A stretch of DNA of 39,820 bases from a virus: positions 1-39,820 of the IMG/VR virus record IMGVR_UViG_3300047560_001061; one strand, given 5' to 3'. The notes below the pieces were generated by a model, which ran no database searches, was not told the DNA's origin, and was given only the letters and a program-made list of their open reading frames with translations. The number at the start of each line of letters is the position of its first letter. The first letter of the stretch is position 1. A program made the position numbers and the translations under genes. This document shows positions 25,559-34,006 of this stretch, piece after piece.

Positions 25559-26602
25559 CTACTTTTTATACAGTTCAAGGTTAGCGATCAGTCTAAGATT
25601 ATTCGGGGACATCTCTACAGCCTTTGTTCCATACAACAAGGCTTCTTCTTTAAATCCCAAGTTCCAGGCAGAAATTGCTGCTAGATCATATGGTAAATCT
25701 CCCCATGCAAATTCTTCACATAGGTAGTCTAATGGTTTTTCTTCTATCCTGATGGCATCTAGACATGCCCAATAACAGTTCTGCCAATCCTGCTTCTCAT
25801 AGAAATATTGTGCATATTCTACAAGAGGTTCTCGTCTTCCTGGAGATTCATTAATTGCTTTATTTAGATATTCATGTGTTAGTGCTGGGATACATTTAGC
25901 AAGATATCTATATGATGATGCACGTTCTGGCCCCCAAGTTGCTTTGGGAAGAGATAGATGTCTCTTAAATTCTGATGCTGCTTTGTCGAACATTCCATTA
26001 TAAAAGTACTCTCTAGCTAGGTAGTAGGAGTTTCTATCATCTGTCAGATCTTCAGATACCGCCAGTTCTAGGAGAGGGAAATACTGTCCTCTTGACTTAG
26101 AAGAGTCTGGATGATGCTCTATCTGAAGTTTTGTCCATTCTTGAATTTCTTCTAGCCTATCTGAAACAATTACTTCATGAACAGGATGCTTCCATCTATA
26201 TCCATGACGTTTGTGGATTTTATCTCCACCATACTGTAGTCCAGGAGAGCCATCTTCTTGCCAAGACCAAGTATATTGGTAACGTGGTCTAGTTGTCTCT
26301 GGACGAACCTTTTCTAGCTCTTCTCGCCATCCTGGAAGAAGGACTTCATCCATGTCCAGAGCAATACACATATCGATGTCGTTAGGAAGGAGAGCAAGAG
26401 AAGCATTCCTAGCATCATCAAACCGCCAAGGGCTAATGGAAGCAATAGAAGTATTAACACCACACTCATTTGCAATAGAAACTGTCTTGTCTGTACTACC
26501 AGTATCCAGAATAAATCTATAATCTGCATCTTTACAGCTATTGGCCCATCTCTCAACAAATTGTTCCTCATTCTTTGCAATTGCATAAACTGCAATCTTC
26601 AT
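25559..26602 (-). CDS. GT2-family glycosyltransferase with TPR-like C-terminus
   Basis: 347 residues. The GT-A nucleotide-sugar domain is clear: MKIAVYAIAKNEEQFVERW, LDTGSTDKT (33-40), WRFDDARNASLALLP and the DxD-type metal site DMDE (83-86). KHPVHEVIV follows, as in related enzymes. From ~190 onward helices resembling tetratricopeptide repeats (YYLAREYFYNGMFDKAASEF, ASSYRYLAKCIP) form a protein-binding extension. The enzyme would transfer sugar from a nucleotide donor to a protein or surface acceptor. In this fibre block the target may be a virion protein, or a host surface molecule, but that is inference. ATG 26602 shares a base with the preceding stop (TAATG). Confidence 0.9.
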   Translation of the reverse strand: MKIAVYAIAKNEEQFVERWANSCKDADYRFILDTGSTDKTVSIANECGVNTSIASISPWRFDDARNASLALLPNDIDMCIALDMDEVLLPGWREELEKVRPETTRPRYQYTWSWQEDGSPGLQYGGDKIHKRHGYRWKHPVHEVIVSDRLEEIQEWTKLQIEHHPDSSKSRGQYFPLLELAVSEDLTDDRNSYYLAREYFYNGMFDKAASEFKRHLSLPKATWGPERASSYRYLAKCIPALTHEYLNKAINESPGRREPLVEYAQYFYEKQDWQNCYWACLDAIRIEEKPLDYLCEEFAWGDLPYDLAAISAWNLGFKEEALLYGTKAVEMSPNNLRLIANLELYKK

Positions 26603-27255
26603 TAGCTAAAGTTCTTTCTCTTCCAGAATTTTCTCTTATAGAAATTAAATGGAGGTGAATGAAGCTGATTTAAAAATGATACAGGTACTATGGCATCTTT
26701 TTCATTTTCTACATCTGCTTTCCATTCTTCTCTTTTGAATGGAATTACCTGTGCAATAGGAGTTCCCTCAAGAATTATACCAGTAAAATCTTTTTGGACC
26801 AAGAATGGGAAGTTTACTGGTGCTGGGAATTCATCAGTATCTACCACTCCAGATAATGTAAAGAATGGTAGATCTAATCTATTCGCTGGATGCATGAACA
26901 AAGAACTGTATCCTTTTGGAGTTTGTGCAATAAAATAATTTATCCACTTTAATGGAGTCTGTGCATATATCTCTGATGTTATTGCTGGGGAAATCTGAGA
27001 GTCTATGTGTGCCTCTACAAAAGATAACTCCGCTATCTGCTTGCATTCTCCATTTTCAAAGTATGTATCTGCTGAAAGGCAAATCGTGTATCCCATTGTC
27101 ATAGAGTCTAAGAATGGCATACATACCTTTACCGTTTCAATTCCTTCATGGACTCTAGGCATTAGCCTAAACCATTCTGGAACTACTCTTGCAGACGGTG
27201 TTGGGTCTTTAAGTAAAAACTTAGCTCGTGTTGTCTTGAATTTAATTTTCTTCAT
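26602..27255 (-). CDS. dUTPase-like-signature protein, paralogue 2
   Basis: 217 residues from ATG 27255, which is preceded by AAGGAGT. An in-frame ATG 27 bases upstream lacks a ribosome site. It is clearly homologous to the 230-residue gene at 27613. Shared blocks are VPEWF/YRL, C.PF.D.M..GY, TPKGYSSLFMHPANRLDLPF and SGVVDTDEF plus NFPFLVQKDFTGIILEGTPI, AQVIPFKRE. The SGVVDTD...EGTPIAQ pattern resembles motifs III-IV of trimeric dUTPase/dCTP-deaminase folds (GVIDxDYxG...GDRIAQL), but the catalytic residues of a dUTPase are not evident. It may be a structural or regulatory use of that fold. Function unknown; it overlaps the preceding small gene by 14 bases. Confidence 0.78.
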   Translation of the reverse strand: MKKIKFKTTRAKFLLKDPTPSARVVPEWFRLMPRVHEGIETVKVCMPFLDSMTMGYTICLSADTYFENGECKQIAELSFVEAHIDSQISPAITSEIYAQTPLKWINYFIAQTPKGYSSLFMHPANRLDLPFFTLSGVVDTDEFPAPVNFPFLVQKDFTGIILEGTPIAQVIPFKREEWKADVENEKDAIVPVSFLNQLHSPPFNFYKRKFWKRKNFS

Positions 27256-27613
27256 GTATAGACTCCTTAAACATGTTTTCATTATAGACTAGTCCTCTTT
27301 TGACCAGAGTTTCTTCGGGATTGAATTCAATAAATTTGTTTTCTGGATTTAGAAGAAAGTCTGCAGCAAGTTCATTTATTTTTAAAATCTCAACAACGAT
27401 GCCGTCATTAGAAATAACAGCAATTGATCTTGTTTTATACTGCTGCTCTTTTAGGGCATCAAAGCTTGATCCTGGTCTATAGACTATTTTCTTTTCCATC
27501 TTTTTTTCCATGATCTTTGTGTATAGAAGTTCTATAATCATTGATCGGATAGATGGCCTATGCTTATGTATAAGATCTCCATATATTCTATAAGATTTGT
27601 CTTTCTTAGCCAT
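27242..27613 (-). CDS. Small protein of unknown function between two paralogues
   Basis: 123 residues, basic N-terminal half (KSYRIYGDLIHKHRPSIRS, MEKKMEKKIVYRPGSS) and a mixed C-terminal half (RSIAVISNDGIVVEILKINE, LVYNENMFKESIHEEN). No domain recognised, no signal peptide. ATG 27613 overlaps the preceding stop by one base (TAATG), and AAGGAA lies just upstream. Its 3' end overlaps the next paralogue by 14 bases. The conserved arrangement of two paralogues around it suggests a functional set; function is unknown. Confidence 0.7.
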   Translation of the reverse strand: MAKKDKSYRIYGDLIHKHRPSIRSMIIELLYTKIMEKKMEKKIVYRPGSSFDALKEQQYKTRSIAVISNDGIVVEILKINELAADFLLNPENKFIEFNPEETLVKRGLVYNENMFKESIHEEN

Positions 27614-28305
27614 TAGTTATATTCCTTACGTTGCCAAAAATACTTTTTATAACTTTTACCTGGAGATCTTACGAACTCTCCCTGTAATCCCTCTAAGTAC
27701 TTAATACCCTCATCATTTTTAATGGAAGACCATTTTTCTCTTTTAATTGGTATTATTTGTGCAAATGGAGTTCCTTCTGGGATTACGCCAACAAAATCTT
27801 CTTTCATAAAGAATGGGATATTCCCTGATGTCGAATACTTGTCTGAATCCATGATTCCAGATGTAATTGTAAACGGAAGATCGTGTCTATTCAATGGATG
27901 AACGACAAGAACACTCCATCCTCTTGGAGTCTTAAAACCCCAAAATCCCTTAAAGGCTAAGTGGTTTGGTAAGTGACCTGCAGGTCTTGGCATTTTTTCA
28001 CCAAGTTCCTTTGTTCTTTCAGCGATAAAATCTTGGAATACACTATCTGAATTCCATCCAAGATGAAGAGATCCGTCTTCATTTCTTGACACAAAGATGT
28101 CCATCGGTGTTGTAAGAACATACCCTGATATCATTGCATCCATAAATGGAACACATTTCTTTAATCCAGAAGTCATTTCTTTGCTTATTGGATCTTCCAG
28201 CTCAGATTCTGATAGTCTATACCATTCTGGAAGTACTTTTTTAGCTGGAACTGGTTGCCCCACACCGCCAAATCTCTTGTCGGAGAAGAATCTAATAATT
28301 TTCAT
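27613..28305 (-). CDS. dUTPase-like-signature protein, paralogue 1
   Basis: 230 residues. It aligns with the 217-residue gene downstream along most of its length: VLPEWYRL, CVPFMDAMISGYVL, TPRGWSVLVVHPLNRHDLPF, TSGIMDSDKY, GNIPFFMKEDFVG and EGTPFAQIIPIKRE, ending in an aromatic basic tail YKKYFWQRKEYN. The block SGIMDSD...GN.PFF...EGTPFAQI has the spacing of dUTPase/dCTP-deaminase motifs, although nucleotide chemistry cannot be inferred from it. AGGGT precedes ATG 28305, which lies just beyond the Tyr/Thr-repeat gene stop. Cytoplasmic by composition. The role in the fibre region is unknown. Confidence 0.8.
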   Translation of the reverse strand: MKIIRFFSDKRFGGVGQPVPAKKVLPEWYRLSESELEDPISKEMTSGLKKCVPFMDAMISGYVLTTPMDIFVSRNEDGSLHLGWNSDSVFQDFIAERTKELGEKMPRPAGHLPNHLAFKGFWGFKTPRGWSVLVVHPLNRHDLPFTITSGIMDSDKYSTSGNIPFFMKEDFVGVIPEGTPFAQIIPIKREKWSSIKNDEGIKYLEGLQGEFVRSPGKSYKKYFWQRKEYN

Positions 28306-28311
28306 AATACC

Positions 28312-29565
28312 CTAGCTTCTACTAATTTCTATTGATGTTCCTATTATAGCACTTTGTCCATATGCAGATGGAGAGACTCCAATTCCATATTGAGTGGTAA
28401 CGGTAGCACCAGTAGCAGTATAAACTAGATCTGATCCAATCTGGGTAACAAGATTTGTATCAGAGTATGCTTTTGCTGTGATTTGTGTTCCAAGAATGGA
28501 CACAAGTATTGACTTTGCTGTTTGTGTGTTTGATAAAAGAGTGGACGAAAGCTCTGAAACTGTGTTTGATAGAGATCTCTTTAGTTTCAGATATTCACTA
28601 TAGGTAGTTGTAGTTCCAGATGCGTATGTATATGGGAATGATGTTGCATATGTTGGGTTAATGTATCCAGCAGTAAATGCATATCCTGTTCCAACAGCAT
28701 TTCCAATTGGGGTATAGCTAATTGGTGTTGTATATCCACTTCCATTTTGTGTTACAGCAGCTGTATAGGTTCCTCCAGCAACTGAGTATGGAACTCCAGG
28801 AGGAACGGTAAAGTATGTAGTATTTCCCATAACATAATATGTTGATGTTGTATATACAGTATCTGAACCAGAACTATATACGGTTCCTCCAGCAGAAGTG
28901 TATGGACCAGAAGCAATATAATAACTTGGTGGAATTTTGTAGTAGCTTCCAGCTGTATAAGTAACTGGTGCGGACCCAGACGTGTAGGTTATTCCAGGAC
29001 TCTTGCTATAGACAACATATGTGCTATATGGAGTTTGTCCTTGTGTTGTCACTGTATTATATGGTGCTGCCTGATATGAAGTATAGTTTCCATCGGTAAA
29101 AGAATAGTTATATGGAGTTCCTACAGAATAATTATATGAATAGTTGTATTGGTAGCTATACTGAACATTTCCTGAAGTATAGAAATAACTCCAATATGTA
29201 GCAGAAGCATAATTAGTGTTTGTTACTTGTGTACCCTCGACATTAACCATCCACCAGTCTGAAGAGCTTTGTACCCAAAGAGCAACTGCAGATCCTTCAT
29301 TTGTTCCTGATAACTTAACCACATTGTTGAATGTTGGCATGGCAACTGTAGATATTGGGTATGATGAGCCTGATGCTCCAGGATTAGGAGTAGTAGTAGT
29401 GGTAGCTGCTCCAGACACAATGTTAATTGTTCCATTCAGAGGATTCCAGACTTGTCCACTTGTAGAAGCTCCAAGGCCTCCAGTAGTATTTGCTCTTGAG
29501 GAAAAGATGTCTGAAAATTTTTGTTGCACTGAGCTAAAGATTGATCCAGAGAATATTCTTGCCAT
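28312..29565 (-). CDS. Tyr/Thr/Ser/Gly-repeat fibre protein, copy 2
   Basis: 417 residues, paralogous to the 496-residue gene just upstream. Residues 1-~125 form a conserved N-terminal domain (NTTGGLGASTSGQVW, GTNEGSAVALWVQSSSDWWM, VNVEGTQVTNTNYASATYWS). The middle (~125-320) is low complexity, with Tyr-Thr-Ser-Gly/Ala units such as YNYSVGTPYNYSFTDGNY. The last ~100 residues repeat the conserved C-terminus (SEYLKLKRSLSNTVSEL, YTATGATVTTQYGIGVSPSA). This conserved-ends, variable-middle layout suggests a fibre shaft with attachment and tip domains. A AAGGAGGG site begins right at the upstream stop, with a long 13-base spacing to ATG 29565. Function inferred. Confidence 0.78.
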   Translation of the reverse strand: MARIFSGSIFSSVQQKFSDIFSSRANTTGGLGASTSGQVWNPLNGTINIVSGAATTTTTPNPGASGSSYPISTVAMPTFNNVVKLSGTNEGSAVALWVQSSSDWWMVNVEGTQVTNTNYASATYWSYFYTSGNVQYSYQYNYSYNYSVGTPYNYSFTDGNYTSYQAAPYNTVTTQGQTPYSTYVVYSKSPGITYTSGSAPVTYTAGSYYKIPPSYYIASGPYTSAGGTVYSSGSDTVYTTSTYYVMGNTTYFTVPPGVPYSVAGGTYTAAVTQNGSGYTTPISYTPIGNAVGTGYAFTAGYINPTYATSFPYTYASGTTTTYSEYLKLKRSLSNTVSELSSTLLSNTQTAKSILVSILGTQITAKAYSDTNLVTQIGSDLVYTATGATVTTQYGIGVSPSAYGQSAIIGTSIEISRS

Positions 29566-29584
29566 TTAACTATCGCTACCCTCC

Positions 29585-31075
29585 TTAATTTCTGTTTATT
29601 TCAACAGATGTTCCTATTATAGCACTTTGGTTATAGGCGGAAGGCGACACTCCTATTCCATATTGAGTAGTAATTGTGGCTCCAGTTGCTGTATAAACCA
29701 GATCAGCTCCGATCTGTGATACAAAGTTTGTATCTGAGTATCCCTTTGCTGTAATCTGATTTCCAAAAATTGATACAACTAGTGACTTAATACTTTGAGC
29801 ATTTGATAGTAGTGATGAAGAAACCTCAGAAACCGTATTTGCTACTGATTTCTTAATCTTTAAGTATTCGCTGTATGTTGTGGTTGTTCCAGATGCATAG
29901 GTATAGTATGTAGAACCAGTTGTCAGAGCAAATCCTGATGTTGTCACAAAGAAGTATGTGCCTGGAGCATTTGTCAATGCTGTGTTATATGCATAAGAAT
30001 ATGGTGTACCGCTTACAAAACCAGATGTATAAGGAATTGAACTTGTATATGGAACTGCTGACGAGTATCCTGGTGGAATTACAGTATATGTTGCTGCTCC
30101 AGAAGTATAAACAGCTGCTCCAGAAGTATAAAAAATTGTAGCACTTGCGGTATAGTTAGTTGCTCCAACTGTATATGGAGCACCATATGCTGTAACTCCA
30201 GCTGTATAGGTAGTTGGTCCAGCAGTATATGTTGTTGCACCTTTTGTATAGTTTGTAAAAGGTGCTGCGGTATAAGCAACACCACCACCACCAGAAGAAT
30301 ACGATGCTGATGAAATGTAGTATGTATTTGATAGCTTATAGTAGCTAGTTGGTCCCTTTGTATAGTTTGTAGGGACACTTCCAGATGTAAAGTTAGCACC
30401 GCTTCCTGTTGTATATGGTGCACCGCTGCTATATGCAGTACTTCCAGTATATGGGGTTGATCCAGATGCTGTATATGGTGTACTAGACCAGTAATCTCGT
30501 GCAGATGTATATGGGTTTGCAGATGTATATGGAATTGCAGAAGCAAAAACTGCATAAAATGTTGTTGCTCCAGAAGTAAAGCTTATTGTAGGACTTGATG
30601 TCAACTGATATGAGTACGAAGGGAAGGTATATGACTGAACTGCATAGTTATAAACATAGTTGCTTGGATTTGCCTGGGTGTATTGATAAGCATAGTTATA
30701 GCTCCAGTATGTTGTGCCAGCATAATTTGTATTTGTTACCTGGGTTCCTTCGACATTTACCATCCACCAATCGGATGATGACTGAACCCACAGTGCTACT
30801 GCAGATCCTTCATTGGTATTTGCAATTTTAATTACATTGTTTGGGGTTGGTAGATTAACAATTGCTAAGGGATATGTACTTCCAGCTCCTCCTGAAGTTG
30901 GAGTTATTGTTGCTGTAGCTGCACCAGATGTTACTTGAATTGTTCCATTAACAGCAGTCCACTGAGAGCCGTCAGATGCTACTCCTAGTGAGCCTGTGGT
31001 ATTTGTTCGTGATGAAACATCGTCATAGAATCTTTTTCGTATTGCTGCAGCAGCCGCTCCTATATTAAATCTCAT
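29585..31075 (-). CDS. Tyr/Thr/Ser/Gly-repeat fibre protein, copy 1
   Basis: 496 residues from ATG 31075, which shares a base with the stop of the collagen-like gene (TAATG). A longer reading upstream would run through that gene in another frame and is rejected. The N-terminal ~145 residues (TNTTGSLGVASDGSQW, NEGSAVALWVQSSSDWWMVN) and the C-terminal ~100 (SEYLKIKKSVANTVSEVSS, YTATGATITTQYGIGVSPSA) match copy 2 closely. The middle is longer and made of short units such as YTAGPTTYTAG, YTSGAAVYTSGAA and TNYTKGPTSY. It has no signal peptide or membrane span. Likely a trimeric-type fibre or adhesin; recombination between the two copies looks possible. The function is inferred. Confidence 0.78.
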   Translation of the reverse strand: MRFNIGAAAAAIRKRFYDDVSSRTNTTGSLGVASDGSQWTAVNGTIQVTSGAATATITPTSGGAGSTYPLAIVNLPTPNNVIKIANTNEGSAVALWVQSSSDWWMVNVEGTQVTNTNYAGTTYWSYNYAYQYTQANPSNYVYNYAVQSYTFPSYSYQLTSSPTISFTSGATTFYAVFASAIPYTSANPYTSARDYWSSTPYTASGSTPYTGSTAYSSGAPYTTGSGANFTSGSVPTNYTKGPTSYYKLSNTYYISSASYSSGGGGVAYTAAPFTNYTKGATTYTAGPTTYTAGVTAYGAPYTVGATNYTASATIFYTSGAAVYTSGAATYTVIPPGYSSAVPYTSSIPYTSGFVSGTPYSYAYNTALTNAPGTYFFVTTSGFALTTGSTYYTYASGTTTTYSEYLKIKKSVANTVSEVSSSLLSNAQSIKSLVVSIFGNQITAKGYSDTNFVSQIGADLVYTATGATITTQYGIGVSPSAYNQSAIIGTSVEINRN

Positions 31076-33918
31076 TATGTGGTCAAGTCTCCAGATACAA
31101 CCCATGTATCTGTAGCACGTTTGACTAATGTGACAATTGACCATTGAGCACGTAGTTTTAGTCCTGGAGTTCCATTTACAGTTACCCCAGCACCAGCAGT
31201 AATTGTAGTCTGCCCTGCCCCTGTTTGAAGGACTGTAATGGTTGTTCCAGTAGCAAACGCTACAGAAGAGTTTGGTGGAACTGTTAAAGTATTTGCAGAA
31301 GCAACATTTAGCTCTACCATTTGATTTTTGTCAGTCAGAGCTAGTGTGTATGATGCTGTTTGAGCATTTATAGCTGTAAGTGTAGGGGCATCTGCACCAG
31401 CAGGACCTGTGGGACCAGTAGGCCCTGTAGCTCCAGTGGAGCCATTATTTCCTGGAATACCCTGTGGACCTGTAGGTCCTGTAGGACCAGTTGGTCCAGT
31501 TGGACCTTGAATACCCTGTGGACCAGTAGGTCCAGTAACTGTGCTTGCAGCACCAGTAGCACCAGTTGGACCTGTAGGTCCAGTAACTGTGCTTGCAGCA
31601 CCAGTAGCTCCTGTAGGACCTGTTGGACCAGTAACCGTAGATGCTGCACCAGTTGCTCCTATAGGACCTGTAGGTCCTTGAATGCCTTGTGCTCCTGTAG
31701 GTCCAGTAGGTCCTGTATTTCCTATAAATCCTTGAGGCCCTGTTGGACCAGTTACTCCAGTTAGTCCTGTTGGACCTGTTGGGCCTGTAGCACCATCTGC
31801 ACCAGCAGGACCTTGTGGACCAACAATTTGACCAGCATCAAACCAAGAAGAACCATTCCAAACATATAGATCTCCGTCAGCCTCTACGATATAGGCATCA
31901 TTAACTGAGTTTCCAGTAGCAGGAAGAAGTATTACTGTTGCTACTGACCCCTTAAGGTTTATAGATGTTCCAGCAGACCCTTGAGGACCAGTTGGTCCTG
32001 TTGGACCAGTTGGGACAGGTTGATTTTTCCATAATCCAGTTGATTCTTCATATGTCAAAACTTGGTTGTTTGTTGGTGTTGATATTAGAACATTGTGAAG
32101 TTCATCAAGTTCATATCCATTTTGTGGCTTAACATAAATTCCTCCATTGCCACCATTCGTTTTTTGGACAACGCCAACAAAAACCATATGATTAGGTGCA
32201 GATGGCTTTGTTGTTGTAAATGTTCCTGGTGTGCTTCCTAGCCAAAGAACGTCTCCAGCAGAATATGCAGATAGGTTTAATCCATTTACTACACCTTGAG
32301 TAGTTACAAATCCAAGTTGTCCTGCAGCGATTGGTTCTGTTACTACACCAAAAGTTTTTGAAGATGTTAGTTCAGATGTGTTGGATGCACGTTTTACTGT
32401 AGCGTGATCTCCTTGAGCACCATATAGATAAACAACCTCTCCATCAAGTAGCGTTGTGGATTCTGCGTTTCTTACATATGCAACAAACTCTTGACCAATT
32501 TGAAGATTTACATTGCCACCAACAAGTCCTACCTGTGGTGTTCCCCATGCTTGATCCCAAATAATTTTTCCAACATTAGTTGTTGGGGTAGCTGTAGTAT
32601 CTAGCTGAACACCGCTAAGAGAAGTAATTCCATTGGCATCACGCTGAACTAAGTAATTAGCAGTATTTGCAGATGCTGAGTTTGCACCGATAACAGCAGA
32701 AGTGGATGTTCCAGAATTTGTTATAGGACCAGTTACAGAGATAACCCCAGAAGGTCCAGTTGGTCCTATAGCACCAGTTGGCCCTGTGACAGTGCTTGCT
32801 GCACCAGTAGGTCCTGTTGGACCAGTTGGACCAGTAGCACCATCAGCACCAATGTATCCATCAGCACCTTGAGGACCAGTAGGTCCTGTTGGGCCGTGGA
32901 CAGCTGGAGCATTTACCCATGCCTGAAGTCCTGCATCAAAAGCAAGGATATCTCCATCGGCAATTGTTTCTGGATTTAAAAGAATATCTCTAAGTTCACC
33001 TAAAGTAGGAAGGAATTTAGAATAAACAAGAATTTCACCATCAATGGCGTGACTATAAAGACATACGCCAACAGCAGTTCCATAATAAATATCGGTAGGG
33101 AAATCTGTAGTAAGTTGTCCACTATCCCAGGTAAATACTACCTGACCCTCGGCAAGTGCAGAGGTATCTAGTCCATGAACAATACCATAGGTTGTACAGT
33201 ATCCTAATTCTCCAGGAGCAACGTCCTCAGTCATAATTCCTAGGAATCGTTCTGCAGAAAAGTCATTTGTATTCGTTGTATTATCTACAACAATATTTTG
33301 GTTATCAGATCCAACTATATATACAGCGGTTCCGTTTAACAGGGTATGTGTAGCACCATTCTTTACAAGCTGGTTTAGTTCTTGACCAATCTGAAGAGTT
33401 ACCCCAGGATCTTTCATCTGGAATTCTAGTGTGCCGTATTCGGCGTTCCAAGCAATCTGTCCAACATTCTGAGATCTAAAATCTTGTGATGTATCAAATT
33501 GTGCATATTGTAGGGTTGAGATATGTGTAAAAGCATCTTCATCGACAAACAGTACTTGTGCTTCTGGAATGTATTGTGCAGGACCAGTTGCAGAGATTAC
33601 TCCCGATGGACCAGTAGGTCCAGTTGGACCAACATTTCCCTGAGCACCTGTAGGTCCAGTAACATTGCTGGCCTCTCCTTGTGGGCCTGTAGGTCCTGTA
33701 GGGCCAATTAGACCGATAGGACCTTCTAGTCCTTGTGGGCCTTGATCTCCTTGAGGACCTGTTGGTCCAGTAGTTAAAGAAATAGCATCAACATATAATT
33801 TTGTGGTAGCGTCTGTTGGCCCTTGTGGGGTTCCTACGGATACAGGACCGCCAAAAGATCCTCCTTCAGTTACCTGAATTCCTTTTTTTACTTTAAAGTC
33901 TTTGTTTGATGTAGACAC
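31075..33918 (-). CDS. Collagen-like tail fibre protein
   Basis: 947 residues with a GTG start at 33918 preceded by AGGAG. The N-terminus ([17 protein letters not shown]) resembles phage fibre attachment sequences and matches that of the 461-residue fibre upstream. Gly-X-Y collagen-like tracts ([10 protein letters not shown]) occur at about residues 50-115, 340-400, 640-660 and 705-845. They are separated by two copies of a globular domain ([20 protein letters not shown] and [18 protein letters not shown], both followed by a capsid-like beta domain). The C-terminal ~100 residues ([35 protein letters not shown]) match the end of the 261-residue fibre. It likely forms a trimeric fibre with a receptor-binding tip. 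Confidence 0.87.
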   Translation of the reverse strand: MSTSNKDFKVKKGIQVTEGGSFGGPVSVGTPQGPTDATTKLYVDAISLTTGPTGPQGDQGPQGLEGPIGLIGPTGPTGPQGEASNVTGPTGAQGNVGPTGPTGPSGVISATGPAQYIPEAQVLFVDEDAFTHISTLQYAQFDTSQDFRSQNVGQIAWNAEYGTLEFQMKDPGVTLQIGQELNQLVKNGATHTLLNGTAVYIVGSDNQNIVVDNTTNTNDFSAERFLGIMTEDVAPGELGYCTTYGIVHGLDTSALAEGQVVFTWDSGQLTTDFPTDIYYGTAVGVCLYSHAIDGEILVYSKFLPTLGELRDILLNPETIADGDILAFDAGLQAWVNAPAVHGPTGPTGPQGADGYIGADGATGPTGPTGPTGAASTVTGPTGAIGPTGPSGVISVTGPITNSGTSTSAVIGANSASANTANYLVQRDANGITSLSGVQLDTTATPTTNVGKIIWDQAWGTPQVGLVGGNVNLQIGQEFVAYVRNAESTTLLDGEVVYLYGAQGDHATVKRASNTSELTSSKTFGVVTEPIAAGQLGFVTTQGVVNGLNLSAYSAGDVLWLGSTPGTFTTTKPSAPNHMVFVGVVQKTNGGNGGIYVKPQNGYELDELHNVLISTPTNNQVLTYEESTGLWKNQPVPTGPTGPTGPQGSAGTSINLKGSVATVILLPATGNSVNDAYIVEADGDLYVWNGSSWFDAGQIVGPQGPAGADGATGPTGPTGLTGVTGPTGPQGFIGNTGPTGPTGAQGIQGPTGPIGATGAASTVTGPTGPTGATGAASTVTGPTGPTGATGAASTVTGPTGPQGIQGPTGPTGPTGPTGPQGIPGNNGSTGATGPTGPTGPAGADAPTLTAINAQTASYTLALTDKNQMVELNVASANTLTVPPNSSVAFATGTTITVLQTGAGQTTITAGAGVTVNGTPGLKLRAQWSIVTLVKRATDTWVVSGDLTT
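31528..31675 (-). repeat. Three 48-bp tandem repeats in the collagen-like gene
   Basis: Units begin near 31532, 31580 and 31628 and share CCAGTAACTGTGCTTGCAGC-type sequence (third unit slightly diverged). Each encodes 16 residues of the type [16 protein letters not shown]. The unit interrupts the Gly-X-Y register with AASTVT, so it is a repeat of the local motif rather than a pure collagen run. Confidence 0.85.
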
Positions 33919-33936
33919 ATACGCTCCTAATCATTA

Positions 33937-33945
33937 ATTATAGCA
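33937..33945 (-). promoter_or_regulatory. Extended -10 promoter of the collagen-like gene
   Basis: The minus strand reads TGCTATAAT. Here the start codon is 18 bases downstream and is preceded by an AGGAG site, so the leader would be about 10 bases. It is the same 9-base element as the leaderless promoters, but with a ribosome site. Confidence 0.65.
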
Positions 33946-33965
33946 TTTATTTAAGCCAAAAATAA

Positions 33966-33996
33966 TGAATCCCCCCAGTATAAACCAGGGGGACTC
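33966..33996 (-). terminator. Hairpin terminator after the 461-residue fibre gene
   Basis: On the minus strand TCCCCC (33988-33993) pairs with GGGGGA (33970-33975), followed by ATTCATTATTTTT. The T-run is a few bases away from the stem, so it may be leaky. It lies just after the fibre gene stop and before the next promoter. Confidence 0.65.
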
Positions 33997-34006
33997 ACTC
34001 TTTTAA

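Noticed and set aside
30079-30555. 158-residue minus-strand frame rich in His/Gln/Leu
   Set aside because: It is an out-of-frame reading of the Tyr/Thr/Gly repeats; low-complexity DNA opens alternative frames.
31076-31144. Longer start of the Tyr/Thr-repeat protein copy 1
   Set aside because: The additional residues lie within the collagen-like gene's 3' end in another frame; the overlap-type TAATG start at 31075 matches the other genes here.
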